A DNA stretch of 64,000 bases from contig NZ_CP019688.1 of the NCBI RefSeq assembly GCF_002287505.1, positions 1,538,674 to 1,602,673 on the forward strand. Reading direction: 5' to 3'. Source of the DNA: Corynebacterium glaucum. GTDB lineage: Bacteria > Actinomycetota > Actinomycetes > Mycobacteriales > Mycobacteriaceae. The position numbers and the translations under genes were made by a program. The notes beneath the pieces are model-generated. The model saw nothing but the letters and a program-made list of their open reading frames with translations, was not told the DNA's origin and ran no database searches. Numbering within the stretch: the first letter of the stretch is position 1; each line of letters opens with the position of its first letter. Positions 20,739-29,793 of the stretch are shown piece after piece.

Positions 20739-22322
20739 ATGATTCCGAATCGTTTGCAAGAACGCCCGCTGCCCGAAGACTTCGCTCGAAAACTCCTCCT
20801 GCACTCCACCAACGCAAAGTCCGGATCGTTGGACAAAGGTGAGCTTCGGGAGGTGACCTCCCCATTTCTCAGCGAGCCGTTGGGGTTCGTCGGCGTCGGC
20901 TCGGCGGATGACGTGATTAAGGCTTTCGAGCTTTCCCGCCGCGCACAACAGCAGTGGCAGGAGCGCAGCATCGCTTCGCGCGCCCGCGTTTTCAAACGCT
21001 TTCACGATTTGGTCAAGGCGCACCGCGATCTGCTGGCCGACATTGTGCAGCTTGAAACCGGCAAGGACCGCACCGCCGCATACGACGAAGTCCTAGATGT
21101 GATGAACAATGCGCGGTACTACGCCAACAATGCGGAGAAATTCCTGGCAACCAAAGACCAGGCCGGTGCTTTCCCAGTGATCACCAGTACGACGCTGCAG
21201 CGGGTTCCAAAGGGAATCGTCGGGCAGATCAGCCCATGGAATTACCCCTTGGCGCTGGGTGTCTCGGATGCAATTGCGGCGCTGATCGCCGGCAACGGTG
21301 TTGTGGCGAAGCCGGATTGGCAAACCCCGTTCTCCAATCTGATTTCACTGCATCTACTGCTCAACGCCGGTTTGCCGCACGACCTCTTCCAGATCGTTAC
21401 CGGCTCCGGTGAAGTCGTGGGCCAAGCGATCGCAGAGCGCTGCGACTACCTCATGTTCACAGGGTCAACAAAGACCGGCAAGCTCCTCGGCAAGATCGTC
21501 GGCGAGCGTCTCGTCGGCTACTCCGCAGAACTCGGTGGCAAGAACCCGATGGTCATCGCACCGGACGCGGATATCGCCCGTCACATCGACACCATCACCA
21601 CTGCATGCTTCTCCAACTCAGGCCAGCTCTGCGTGTCCATCGAGCGGATCTATGTTCACAAAGACATTTACGACGAGTTCTTGACGGCGTTCACGGCAGC
21701 CACCGAGAAGCTCACACTGGGGTCCGGGCTCAACTGGGATTACAACGTGGGTTCACTGATCAACCAAGATCAGCTCGACCGCGTCACAGCGTTTGTGGAC
21801 GACGCAGTGGTCAAAGGCGCGACGGTGATCACCGGTGGCATCGCTCGCCCGGACGTTGGTCCATTCCACTTCGAGCCCACCATTCTCGCCGACCTCGGTG
21901 AAGGCACCGATCTCGAGACCCAAGAGGTGTTTGGCCCGGTGGTGTATGTCAAGCGAGTTGCTAGTCTCGACGAAGCGGTTGAACTTGCCAACAGCACAAA
22001 TTACGGATTGAACGCCTCTGTCTTTGGCGCGGCGGAGACTGCTGAGCGCCTCGCTTTTCAGATCGAATCGGGCAGCGTCACCATTAACGACGGCTACGCT
22101 GCAACGTGGGCCTCAATCTCCACGCCACTTGGCGGCGTAAAGGAGTCCGGCATGGCGCGCCGGCACGGACCAGAAGGCATCACCAAGTACACCGAGGTGA
22201 AGAACATCGCGCAACAGCGAATCATGCCAATGCGCGGGCCGAAGCAGATGCCGCGGAAGTACTACGGTCAACTGATGACCACCGCTCTCGACTTGGGTAA
22301 GAAACTCAAGTTCCTGCCGTAG
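20739..22322 (+). CDS. Succinic semialdehyde dehydrogenase-type aldehyde dehydrogenase
   Basis: A 527-residue NAD(P)-dependent aldehyde dehydrogenase. The fold markers are present: IVGQISPWNYP, the FTGSTKTGKLLG nucleotide loop, the general base in ELGGKNPMVIAPD and the catalytic Cys in NSGQLCVSIERIYVH. It most resembles the actinobacterial GabD2 type (succinic semialdehyde to succinate), but the real substrate may be another aldehyde given the oxygenase neighbours. ATG 20739 has GAGAGAAAAG upstream. The 108-bp gap before it contains GCCCCAG...CTGGGGC arms, perhaps an attenuator. The 3' end overlaps the convergent regulator by 17 bp. Confidence 0.8.
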   Translation: MIPNRLQERPLPEDFARKLLLHSTNAKSGSLDKGELREVTSPFLSEPLGFVGVGSADDVIKAFELSRRAQQQWQERSIASRARVFKRFHDLVKAHRDLLADIVQLETGKDRTAAYDEVLDVMNNARYYANNAEKFLATKDQAGAFPVITSTTLQRVPKGIVGQISPWNYPLALGVSDAIAALIAGNGVVAKPDWQTPFSNLISLHLLLNAGLPHDLFQIVTGSGEVVGQAIAERCDYLMFTGSTKTGKLLGKIVGERLVGYSAELGGKNPMVIAPDADIARHIDTITTACFSNSGQLCVSIERIYVHKDIYDEFLTAFTAATEKLTLGSGLNWDYNVGSLINQDQLDRVTAFVDDAVVKGATVITGGIARPDVGPFHFEPTILADLGEGTDLETQEVFGPVVYVKRVASLDEAVELANSTNYGLNASVFGAAETAERLAFQIESGSVTINDGYAATWASISTPLGGVKESGMARRHGPEGITKYTEVKNIAQQRIMPMRGPKQMPRKYYGQLMTTALDLGKKLKFLP

Positions 22323-23019
22323 CCGACTCCCCGCCATCGTGCAAGGAGATTCCGCATTCCCCTGGTTGATCAAACGGATTCAGCGTAACGGTGGTGCCAC
22401 CCACGCGTCCTCGCAAATAACCGGCATGGAGGCGGCAAATATACGGTGGCGGCACCGCGCCGTCCCTCCTAATGAAGGGGCATGAGCACAAACCCAATTC
22501 ACCCGATTCTCGGATGTACGGATCGAACCCGAGCACAGCCAGCTCGTCGAGTAGCGCTTCGACGGTGCTCGCCACCGGCTGCAACTCAGCCAAGCCTGGT
22601 GCAGCGCTTCGTGCCGCTGCCCATGCTCGACCAATGCCCTCTGGGTCAGTCGTGCCACTCCCACCGCTGTCGAGTGTGCTGGCGAGCAGACCAATCAAAT
22701 CGATGTAGGCATCAGCGATGGTCGCTTGGTGTGGAGTCCGCACACGATATTGAAGGGCCGGCCTACCCCGGCCAGAAGTTTTTACCGGCGTGGCGGATAC
22801 CAACCCGCCGTCGATGAGTGAGTCCAAGTGCCCTCGCACAGTATTTGGGTGCATGTTCAGGGCCTTGGAAAGGAGCGTCACGTCGGCAATCCCGCCGTTT
22901 TGGTGAAGTACACGAAGGATTTCATGTTGCTTTGCGCTTGAGACGGCGCCCTCTCCGATGAGCGCGGCTGTCGACTGAGGCGGCGAGGTTACGTCGCCGT
23001 TGTGATTGCTGTCTCCCAC
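22306..23019 (-). CDS. HTH transcriptional regulator with C-terminal cysteine cluster (COG2345/SufR-like)
   Basis: A 237-residue regulator. Residues 28-90 form a winged helix (AKQHEILRVLHQNGG, LSKALNMHPNTVRGHLDSL, then the wing SGRGRPALQYRV). The C-terminal domain holds four cysteines at 178, 180, 195 and 222 (CSCPF, YICRLHAGYL, ECGISL). In SufR-like relatives such cysteines bind an iron-sulfur cluster that senses iron, oxygen or nitric oxide. GTG 23019 was chosen because AAAGG lies about 10 nt upstream; the frame continues upstream but would overrun the divergent gene. A palindrome in the divergent gap is a likely operator. Confidence 0.75.
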   Translation of the reverse strand: MGDSNHNGDVTSPPQSTAALIGEGAVSSAKQHEILRVLHQNGGIADVTLLSKALNMHPNTVRGHLDSLIDGGLVSATPVKTSGRGRPALQYRVRTPHQATIADAYIDLIGLLASTLDSGGSGTTDPEGIGRAWAAARSAAPGLAELQPVASTVEALLDELAVLGFDPYIRESGELGLCSCPFIRRDGAVPPPYICRLHAGYLRGRVGGTTVTLNPFDQPGECGISLHDGGESATAGT

Positions 23020-23055
23020 CGTTGTAAAGCCTTTCTGGAAGTACGCAGCGACATC

Positions 23056-23068
23056 CTTTGTCGCAAAG
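23056..23068. promoter_or_regulatory. Candidate operator between HTH regulator and membrane protein
   Basis: CTTTG-TCG-CAAAG is a perfect palindrome with 5-bp arms in the 67-bp gap between two divergent starts (23019 and 23087). Binding by the neighbouring regulator is inferred from position. Confidence 0.45.
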
Positions 23069-23086
23069 AATTGTACGATAAAAACC

Positions 23087-24241
23087 GTGAAAAATAGTGT
23101 GGCCGCGCACATTGCGTGGCAGACGGCCCTCGCAGTCTTGATTGGTGCGTGGATACTCATTTCAGCGCTCCTGTGTATGGGGGCACTGAAAGGTGCGTCG
23201 ATTTCTTGGTGGGCATGCATCCACGCATTCACTCTTGGCGCGCTGACCACTGCTGTCATCGGGTACTCTACCCACTTCACAGCAGCGCTCACTCGCGGGC
23301 CACTGCAAGCCTTGTGGCCGCTGGCAGTCAAAATCGCGCTACTACAGGGTGCTCTGATAGTGATGCTCCTGCGCCCCGCTTGGACAACGGTGCACACGAT
23401 GGCGGCGTGCCTCATCGCTGCGGTAATGCTCTGGCATGCAACAACGCTCGCGCGAATGCACCGGAAAGCCTTCGCCAACCACCTTGCAACCACCTCGTGG
23501 TCCTACGTCATCGCCGCCTTACTGCTCGCACTTGCGATCGGGTTTGCCATCGCGGCGCAGTTCGTCGATAGGCATGACCCGTTGATCGCTGCACATGCGC
23601 GCTCCGCAGTGTGGGGTTTTGGATGGATCACTCTCGTGGGAACGGTGATCACGTTTCTACCGACTGTCGCGGGAGTACCCATGGTCTCTCGATTTCAACA
23701 CGCGCGAATCTTCGCTGCTTATGGCGTTCTGGTGGTGGGGGCTTCAGCTTGCATTGCGGCTGGCTGGTCACGCACAGGGGGCGTATTCCTGGCGGGTGCC
23801 GCGGTGGTGTCGGCGTGGGTTCTGTTTCCGACAATCACGCAGGTCATCCGTGCCGACGCATCCCTCAATGCCGCCTCCCTCCACATCACTTGTGGCATCT
23901 TGTGGGTTCTTGCCTGCATGATCGGGGACGCGGTCGCACTCATTGCCGGCTCTACTGCGCGCCTCGGCACGGCAGGAGCGCTACTTGCTCTTCTTGGCGC
24001 TGGTTTTGCACAGTCCGTATTGGGGGCGACATCGCAGCTTGTGCCTGTGCTCACTGGTTCTGCAGCGGCCCGCGATCGTCTCGCGGCGGGTCTTTGCTTT
24101 CGCGCAGCGATGCTCAACTTCGGCGGGCTGATCGCCATCGCAGTCTCTCCGGCCGCCGGCGCGGCTTTCATGGCCGCAGCGATTATTTGGCATGTCATAG
24201 CCTTGTCGACCTCGATAGTGAAAGTGAAGCGCAACGTATGA
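23087..24241 (+). CDS. Polytopic membrane protein, NnrS-like / multicopper-oxidase-associated (copy 1)
   Basis: A 384-residue, almost entirely hydrophobic protein with about 10-12 predicted membrane helices. The segment SWWACIHAFTLGALTTAVIGYSTHFTAAL has a counterpart in the protein at 24656 (LLVHIFTLGILTNSITVWSQNLTERFL). Such His-containing helices occur in NnrS haem-copper proteins and in membrane domains fused to actinobacterial copper nitrite reductases, as far as I can recall. GTG 23087 was chosen because an upstream ATG at 23006 would overlap the divergent regulator. The stop overlaps the cupredoxin start (ATGA), so both are coupled. The exact role is unknown. Confidence 0.55.
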   Translation: MKNSVAAHIAWQTALAVLIGAWILISALLCMGALKGASISWWACIHAFTLGALTTAVIGYSTHFTAALTRGPLQALWPLAVKIALLQGALIVMLLRPAWTTVHTMAACLIAAVMLWHATTLARMHRKAFANHLATTSWSYVIAALLLALAIGFAIAAQFVDRHDPLIAAHARSAVWGFGWITLVGTVITFLPTVAGVPMVSRFQHARIFAAYGVLVVGASACIAAGWSRTGGVFLAGAAVVSAWVLFPTITQVIRADASLNAASLHITCGILWVLACMIGDAVALIAGSTARLGTAGALLALLGAGFAQSVLGATSQLVPVLTGSAAARDRLAAGLCFRAAMLNFGGLIAIAVSPAAGAAFMAAAIIWHVIALSTSIVKVKRNV

Positions 24242-24654
24242 ACAATCCCAACATGACTACCCGCGCAGCCCAAGTTGTTTCACGACGCGCTGATGTACTC
24301 GCATGGTTAATTGTCGCCGCATTAATCACGACAGCTACGATCTGCGCACTTGTGCGCGGCGAATCGTCTCAGTCCCCGGATGGTCCAGCGCTGCAAGATA
24401 TCCGCATCACCGGTATGGAATTCACCCCGTCTAGTATCGAAGTCGATTCGTCGACTCATGTGGTGCTGCGAATCACTAACGACGACTCGCGTGAACATAA
24501 CCTGAAGCTCGGCAGCGGCTTCACTGGCCCTATCTACCCAGGTGACTCTGTGGTTTATGATTTCGGCACGTTCGAATCTGACACGCAAGGCTGGTGCACC
24601 AAGGCAGGCCATAAGGCGATGGGGATGGTCTACGACGTGACCGTCCGCGAATAA
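24238..24654 (+). CDS. Membrane-anchored cupredoxin with type-1 copper site
   Basis: A 138-residue protein with one N-terminal membrane helix (about residues 20-39) and an extracytoplasmic cupredoxin domain (about 52-138). Type-1 copper ligands are visible: His87 in REHNL, then Cys120, His125 and Met130 in WCTKAGHKAMGM, the Cys-x4-His-x4-Met pattern of plastocyanin-like proteins. It is probably a small electron carrier at the outer face of the membrane. ATG overlaps the stop of the preceding membrane protein (ATGA). It is convergent with the second membrane protein with a 1-bp gap. Confidence 0.75.
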   Translation: MNNPNMTTRAAQVVSRRADVLAWLIVAALITTATICALVRGESSQSPDGPALQDIRITGMEFTPSSIEVDSSTHVVLRITNDDSREHNLKLGSGFTGPIYPGDSVVYDFGTFESDTQGWCTKAGHKAMGMVYDVTVRE

Positions 24655-24655
24655 G

Positions 24656-25918
24656 CTATCTCGCAGCAATCACAGCTCGTTGTGCACGAACTCCGCGTCC
24701 TATCAGCGGCAAAAACGCGGTAAGGCAGCCGAACACCACCACACTGAACGCGATTTTCGCGATCGAACTCGGCACAACGAGCCAACAGCTCAGCGCAACG
24801 TTGAACAACACGACGCGGAGTATCCCGCCACGATTCAGCTCAGAGAGACCCGCCCGCGTAGCCGCTGGCCCTCCACCCATCGTCGTGGGAAGCAGGTAGC
24901 TCATGGTCCCAAAAAGCAGTTGCGCCGCGAACCCGACGAGAAGCGGAAGCACCGGTGCGCTGCCGGGGAACCCAAACTCGTCAGCAGAAAGAATTCGAAC
25001 GCCCAACCAAACCGCTGCGGCAACCAGCCAGACAACCGCGGCGAGTGCAGAGAGACTCCAGTAAGTAGCCCGTTGTTTACGCTCCCCCACAGTCCCCAAC
25101 ACAGCAGCCACCCATGTCTGCAGCGCAAACGCCCATGCCCCCGCATAACACAGCACGCCCGCCCCTACGGCGATCTTGTTCCCTGCCAGTGCTCCAGCAA
25201 CTCCAATAACAATGCCCAGGCATGCGGCACCAAGCATGGTGCCTGGCCTGTCCAATGTGCGGTTAACACGCCACATGGCAGAGAAGAGCACCGTCAGCGA
25301 CGACGCAGCAGCCAACCCCACGAACCCACCAAGGTTGCACAGTAGATGCGCCACCAAGATCCGGTTTTGCCATTGGCCCGGCAAATCGATCGCCAGGGCG
25401 ATGCCGAATATCGCGCCGATAACGAGGAAGACAGCAGAGGCCACGTATCCGCCAACCACGGGGCGAAATCGTTGTGCCTTGCCAGCAGCCTGGAGCTGGC
25501 GAAAGATTACCAAACCATGCCATGCAACAGCCGCACACACGACGACCGCACCGCACGCCGTGATTTGCCAGTGCCGTTCAAAAACCGGCCGAATGATCTG
25601 GCCCGCTAACACCACCAGAATGCCAAGGTTCAATAGCCGCGACCGCAACAGCTGCGCAGGGCGAGCGTCGTCATCGAGCCGACGGTGTAGAAAGCGCTCG
25701 GTGAGGTTCTGGGACCAGACCGTGATCGAGTTCGTCAGAATGCCCAGTGTGAAAATGTGGACGAGCAACCACCGTGATTCCGGTATCAATGGATGCGCTA
25801 GTCCTACGGCAAGAAACACCCCGATCCACACTGTGACGGGGCGCGACACCTTACGGTGCCAGACCCGGGGATTCCAGCGTTGGGCTTCCCGCCCCGAAGC
25901 AGCGGCTCTCTCCGGCAT
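24656..25918 (-). CDS. Polytopic membrane protein, NnrS-like / multicopper-oxidase-associated (copy 2)
   Basis: A 420-residue protein with about 12 predicted membrane helices, related to the product at 23087 by its HIFTLGILTNSITVWSQNL segment and overall pattern. A conserved loop MSYLLPTTMGGGP is near residue 330. The N-terminus (PERAAASGREAQRWN) is cytoplasmic-looking. It faces the cupredoxin gene tail to tail. With the copper protein and the cysteine-rich regulator it suggests a redox or nitric-oxide related membrane system (inference). It could equally be a haem-copper membrane protein of other function. Confidence 0.55.
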   Translation of the reverse strand: MPERAAASGREAQRWNPRVWHRKVSRPVTVWIGVFLAVGLAHPLIPESRWLLVHIFTLGILTNSITVWSQNLTERFLHRRLDDDARPAQLLRSRLLNLGILVVLAGQIIRPVFERHWQITACGAVVVCAAVAWHGLVIFRQLQAAGKAQRFRPVVGGYVASAVFLVIGAIFGIALAIDLPGQWQNRILVAHLLCNLGGFVGLAAASSLTVLFSAMWRVNRTLDRPGTMLGAACLGIVIGVAGALAGNKIAVGAGVLCYAGAWAFALQTWVAAVLGTVGERKQRATYWSLSALAAVVWLVAAAVWLGVRILSADEFGFPGSAPVLPLLVGFAAQLLFGTMSYLLPTTMGGGPAATRAGLSELNRGGILRVVLFNVALSCWLVVPSSIAKIAFSVVVFGCLTAFLPLIGRGVRAQRAVIAAR

Positions 25919-25971
25919 GCTGGAATCCTATCACGCAATTTCTACGGACGGATCCGGGTTAAATGATGCCT

Positions 25972-28311
25972 CTACGCCCCGTCCTCGACCGGGACGAGGG
26001 AGATCTTGCCGCGGTTATCGATGTCGCGGATCTCCACCTCAACTTTGTCACCCACGTTGATCACGTCTTCGACGTTCTCGATCCGGGTGTTGCCGCCCAG
26101 GTTGGAGATGTGGATCAGGCCGTCAGTGCCAGGCAGGATAGACACAAACGCGCCGAACGCCACGGTCTTGACTACGGTGCCCAGGTAGCGCTCCCCCACC
26201 TTCGGCATCTGCGGGTTCGCAATCGCGTTGATCTTCTCAATCGCAGCGTCGGCGGCAGAACCCTGGGTGGCTGAAACGTAGATCGTACCGTCGTCCTCAA
26301 TGGTGACCTCGGCGCCGGTGTCCTCGGTGATCTGGTTGATGGTCTTGCCCTTCGGGCCGATCACCTCACCGATCTTGGACACTGGCACGGTGACCGTAGT
26401 GATCTTCGGTGCCAGCGGGCTCATCTCGTCCGGGCCTTCGATGACCTCCGCCATCGTGTCCAGAATTGCTTCGCGGGCGTCACGCGCCTGCTCCAGCGCA
26501 TTCGCCAGCACGTCGGACGGGATGCCGTCGAGCTTGGTGTCCAGCTGCAGTGCGGTGATGAACTCACGGGTGCCGGCAACCTTGAAGTCCATGTCGCCGA
26601 ACGCGTCCTCGGCACCAAGGATGTCCGTCAGTGCGACGTACTCGGTTTCACCGTTGACCTCGCCGGAGACGAGGCCCATCGCGATACCCGCGACCGGGGC
26701 TGCCAGCGGCACGCCCGCGTTGTACAGCGACAGGGTCGAGGCGCACACCGAACCCATGGAAGTGGAGCCGTTGGAACCCAGCGCCTCTGACACCTGGCGG
26801 ATGGTGTACGGGAACTCCTCGCGCGATGGAATCACCGGGGTCAGCGCACGCTCCGCCAGCGCACCGTGGCCGATCTCGCGGCGCTTCGGCGAGCCCACAC
26901 GGCCCGTCTCACCGGTGGAGTACGGCGGGAAGTTGTAGTGGTGGATGTAGCGCTTCGACGTCTCCGGGGTGAGCGAATCGATCTGCTGCTCCATTTTCAG
27001 CATGTCAAGCGTGGTGACACCGAGAATCTGGGTCTCGCCGCGCTCGAACAGCGCCGAGCCGTGGGCGCGAGGGATGAGCTCGACTTCCACCTCGAGATCG
27101 CGGATGTCGGTGATTCCGCGGCCGTCGATACGAAAGCCCTCGGTGAGAATCTTTTCGCGCACGATGTTCTTCATCACGGCGTTGTAGGCGGCGCGGATCT
27201 CCTTCGACGCGGCGGAGCGCTCGTCAGCCTCATCGTCGTCAATGTCGAACTTGTCCATGAGATCGTCCTCGATCTCCTCCATGTATGCGTTCGATGCGTC
27301 TTCACGCTCGGCCTTGCCCGCGATGGTCATGATCTTGGCCAGCTTCTTCGCGGCCTTTTTCTCTACTTCGGAGTACACCTTGTCGGAGTAGGCCGGGAAG
27401 AGCGGGAACTCCTTCTCACCAGCTGCGCACTGATCTGCCAGCGCATGCTGCGCCTCGCAGAGTGTTTTGATGTACGGCTTCGCAGCCTCGAGGCCTTCAG
27501 CGACGGTCGCCTCAGTGGGAGCCGGTGCTCCGTCTGCCACCAGCTGGACCACGTTGGCACCTGCGCCAGCCTCAACCATCATGATGGCCACGTCCTGCTC
27601 GGTCTTGCGGCCGCGCTTGCGCTCCACAATGCGACCGGCAACGACCATCTCGAACAACGCGCGCTCGTGCTGAGCGTGGTTCGGGAAAGCCACCCACTGT
27701 CCCTCAGGATGCTTGTCGTCTGCAATCAGCGCCATGCGCACGCCACCGACTGGGCCGGACACCGGCAGACCGGACAGCTGAGTCGCTGCGGAAGCGCCGT
27801 TGATTGCTACGACATCGTAGTACTCCTCCGGGTTCATGCTCATGACGGTGACCACGACCTGCACCTCGTTGCGCAAACCCTTGACAAAGGTTGGGCGAAG
27901 CGGACGGTCGATCAGACGGCACGCCAGGATCGCCTCGGTGGACGGGCGACCTTCGCGGCGGAAGAACGAGCCCGGGATCTTGCCGGCTGCATACATGCGC
28001 TCTTCCACATCAACGGTCAGCGGGAAGAAGTCAAAGCCCTCGCGCGGCTGGTTCGAGGCAGTCACGGTAGACAGCATCATCGTGTCGTCGTCCAGGTAGG
28101 TCGTCACCGACCCGTCTGCCTGGCGCGCGAGCTGGCCGGTTTCAAAACGGATTGTGCGCGAGCCGAAATCGCCGTTATCGATCTGGACCTCGGCTTCGGT
28201 GATACCGAACTCCTCATCAACAACGACTTCGTACGAGTTCTTCGGGGTGAAGTTACGCAAAAAGATCCCTCTCCTCGGGTGCAAATCGTGGCGATCCTCG
28301 GTGCCGCCCAT
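25972..28311 (-). CDS. pnp: Polyribonucleotide nucleotidyltransferase (PNPase)
   Basis: About 779 residues. This phosphorolytic 3'-5' exoribonuclease/polymerase (GpsI in older actinobacterial naming) works in RNA decay. Two RNase PH-like domains are visible ([18 protein letters not shown] early; [21 protein letters not shown] later), then a KH domain ([17 protein letters not shown]) and an S1 domain ([33 protein letters not shown]) at the C-terminus. Start ATG 28311 (MGGTEDRH) is plausible but not certain; an in-frame extension to 28410 runs into the rpsO terminator. It lies downstream of rpsO on the same strand, as in many bacteria. Confidence 0.95.
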   Translation of the reverse strand: MGGTEDRHDLHPRRGIFLRNFTPKNSYEVVVDEEFGITEAEVQIDNGDFGSRTIRFETGQLARQADGSVTTYLDDDTMMLSTVTASNQPREGFDFFPLTVDVEERMYAAGKIPGSFFRREGRPSTEAILACRLIDRPLRPTFVKGLRNEVQVVVTVMSMNPEEYYDVVAINGASAATQLSGLPVSGPVGGVRMALIADDKHPEGQWVAFPNHAQHERALFEMVVAGRIVERKRGRKTEQDVAIMMVEAGAGANVVQLVADGAPAPTEATVAEGLEAAKPYIKTLCEAQHALADQCAAGEKEFPLFPAYSDKVYSEVEKKAAKKLAKIMTIAGKAEREDASNAYMEEIEDDLMDKFDIDDDEADERSAASKEIRAAYNAVMKNIVREKILTEGFRIDGRGITDIRDLEVEVELIPRAHGSALFERGETQILGVTTLDMLKMEQQIDSLTPETSKRYIHHYNFPPYSTGETGRVGSPKRREIGHGALAERALTPVIPSREEFPYTIRQVSEALGSNGSTSMGSVCASTLSLYNAGVPLAAPVAGIAMGLVSGEVNGETEYVALTDILGAEDAFGDMDFKVAGTREFITALQLDTKLDGIPSDVLANALEQARDAREAILDTMAEVIEGPDEMSPLAPKITTVTVPVSKIGEVIGPKGKTINQITEDTGAEVTIEDDGTIYVSATQGSAADAAIEKINAIANPQMPKVGERYLGTVVKTVAFGAFVSILPGTDGLIHISNLGGNTRIENVEDVINVGDKVEVEIRDIDNRGKISLVPVEDGA

Positions 28312-28380
28312 GTGTGCTTCTTTGTCTTTACATGCAACGTTTTGACATACTACCAGCTCGCACAGCTTTACCCCAGCAAC

Positions 28381-28408
28381 AAAAAAGCCCGCCTTCAAGC
28401 AGGCGGGC
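28381..28408 (-). terminator. Intrinsic terminator of rpsO
   Basis: On the minus strand GCCCGCC and GGCGGGC form a 7-bp GC stem around TGCTTGAA, followed by six T. It lies 28-56 nt after the rpsO stop. Confidence 0.9.
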
Positions 28409-28411
28409 AAA

Positions 28412-28430
28412 AGCTTTTCGCTTATCGACG
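28412..28430 (-). repeat. 19-bp repeat CGTCGATAAGCGAAAAGCT, copy 2 (rpsO 3' end)
   Basis: It is identical to 9882-9900. Here it lies between the rpsO stop codon (28437-28439) and the terminator stem, in the opposite orientation relative to its gene compared with the rnj copy. Confidence 0.7.
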
Positions 28431-28436
28431 TTGCGC

Positions 28437-28706
<270 letters not shown>

Positions 28707-28788
28707 GAGGAATTCTCCTTAGTTATTTCAGTCCGCATCTTCTGCTGCCTGAACTGCCGCGGACCGCAGTACAAGCCGGGTGAAGAGT

Positions 28789-29751
28789 TTACCTGGATGG
28801 CGTGGCAGCGGCCAAATCGGTGAGTCGGCGCATAAACTCGCCCAAGAAGCGCTGAACGTCAACCGCGACCGCCACATGCGCGGTTTTCTCCGCGTCGTTC
28901 AGCCTGGTTTCGTCGCCAATCGTGCGGCCGCGGGTCTCGCCCTCGGTGTCCGTTTTCATGTTGATGTCGATGGTGGTCACCAACGTTGGGTCCACCGCTA
29001 CACCGACGGCCAGCGGGTCGTGCAAGCCACAGCCGCCGAGGTAGGGCGCGGTGGTCTCGTACGCCTTGATGTAGTAGTTCGTTGCCGCGGCCAGGAAGTC
29101 ACCACCGGTGGTCCCAAGCGCCTCCCACTTCGCAGTCTCCTCTGTGGTGAGCAGCGTCTGCAGGGTGACATCAAGGCCGATCATGGTGATATCGCCGACA
29201 CCGCGGAAGACCATGTCGGCAGCCTCGGGGTCTTGGTTGATGTTCGCCTCAGCCCAAGCCGAGACATTGCCCGGCACGGTGAGCGCGCCGCCCATGTTCA
29301 CAATGTGGGCGTTGGCAGCGAACTCCGGGTTCGCTTCCATCGCAGCAGCCACCGTCGTCAAAGGCCCCACCGGCACAATCACCAGCTCGTCCCCGTACTC
29401 GCGCACGGACTCAACCATGAAGTCCACGGCGGACTTCGCCTCCACCTCACGCTTCGCGTCCGGAATCTGGGCTTCACCGATGCCGTTCTTCCCGTGGATG
29501 AACTCGGAGATCTCGAGCACCTCGAAAGAGTCCTTGGCGCGTGCATGGCCCGGACCCGCGTACACGGGAACATCCTCGCGGCCGAACAGCTCCAAGATCG
29601 CGAGCGCATTGCGGGTACCGGTGGGCACCAGCACATTGCCGTAGGTGCCAGTGACACCGATCAGTTCAAGCTCCTCCGAACCGAGTGCATATGCGATGGC
29701 GAGTGCGTCGTCGATGCCGGTATCTACGTCGAGGATGATTTTTCGTGCCAC
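28789..29751 (-). CDS. Nucleoside hydrolase (IunH/RihA-type)
   Basis: A 320-residue enzyme of the inosine-uridine nucleoside N-ribohydrolase family, which splits nucleosides into base and ribose. The calcium-binding N-terminal motif is DVDTGIDDALAIAYAL (usually DxDPGxDD, so Thr replaces Pro). The middle IVPVGPLTTVAAAMEANPEF and the C-terminal CGLHDPLAVGVAVDPTLV blocks with Asp are intact. AAAGG lies about 10 nt before ATG 29751. It probably has a salvage role. It lies between rpsO and ribF on the same strand. Base preference cannot be told. Confidence 0.9.
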   Translation of the reverse strand: MARKIILDVDTGIDDALAIAYALGSEELELIGVTGTYGNVLVPTGTRNALAILELFGREDVPVYAGPGHARAKDSFEVLEISEFIHGKNGIGEAQIPDAKREVEAKSAVDFMVESVREYGDELVIVPVGPLTTVAAAMEANPEFAANAHIVNMGGALTVPGNVSAWAEANINQDPEAADMVFRGVGDITMIGLDVTLQTLLTTEETAKWEALGTTGGDFLAAATNYYIKAYETTAPYLGGCGLHDPLAVGVAVDPTLVTTIDINMKTDTEGETRGRTIGDETRLNDAEKTAHVAVAVDVQRFLGEFMRRLTDLAAATPSR

Positions 29752-29793
29752 GGGAGAGCGCCTTTCGTCGTGAAGGGTGTTTCGGAGCCGGTG

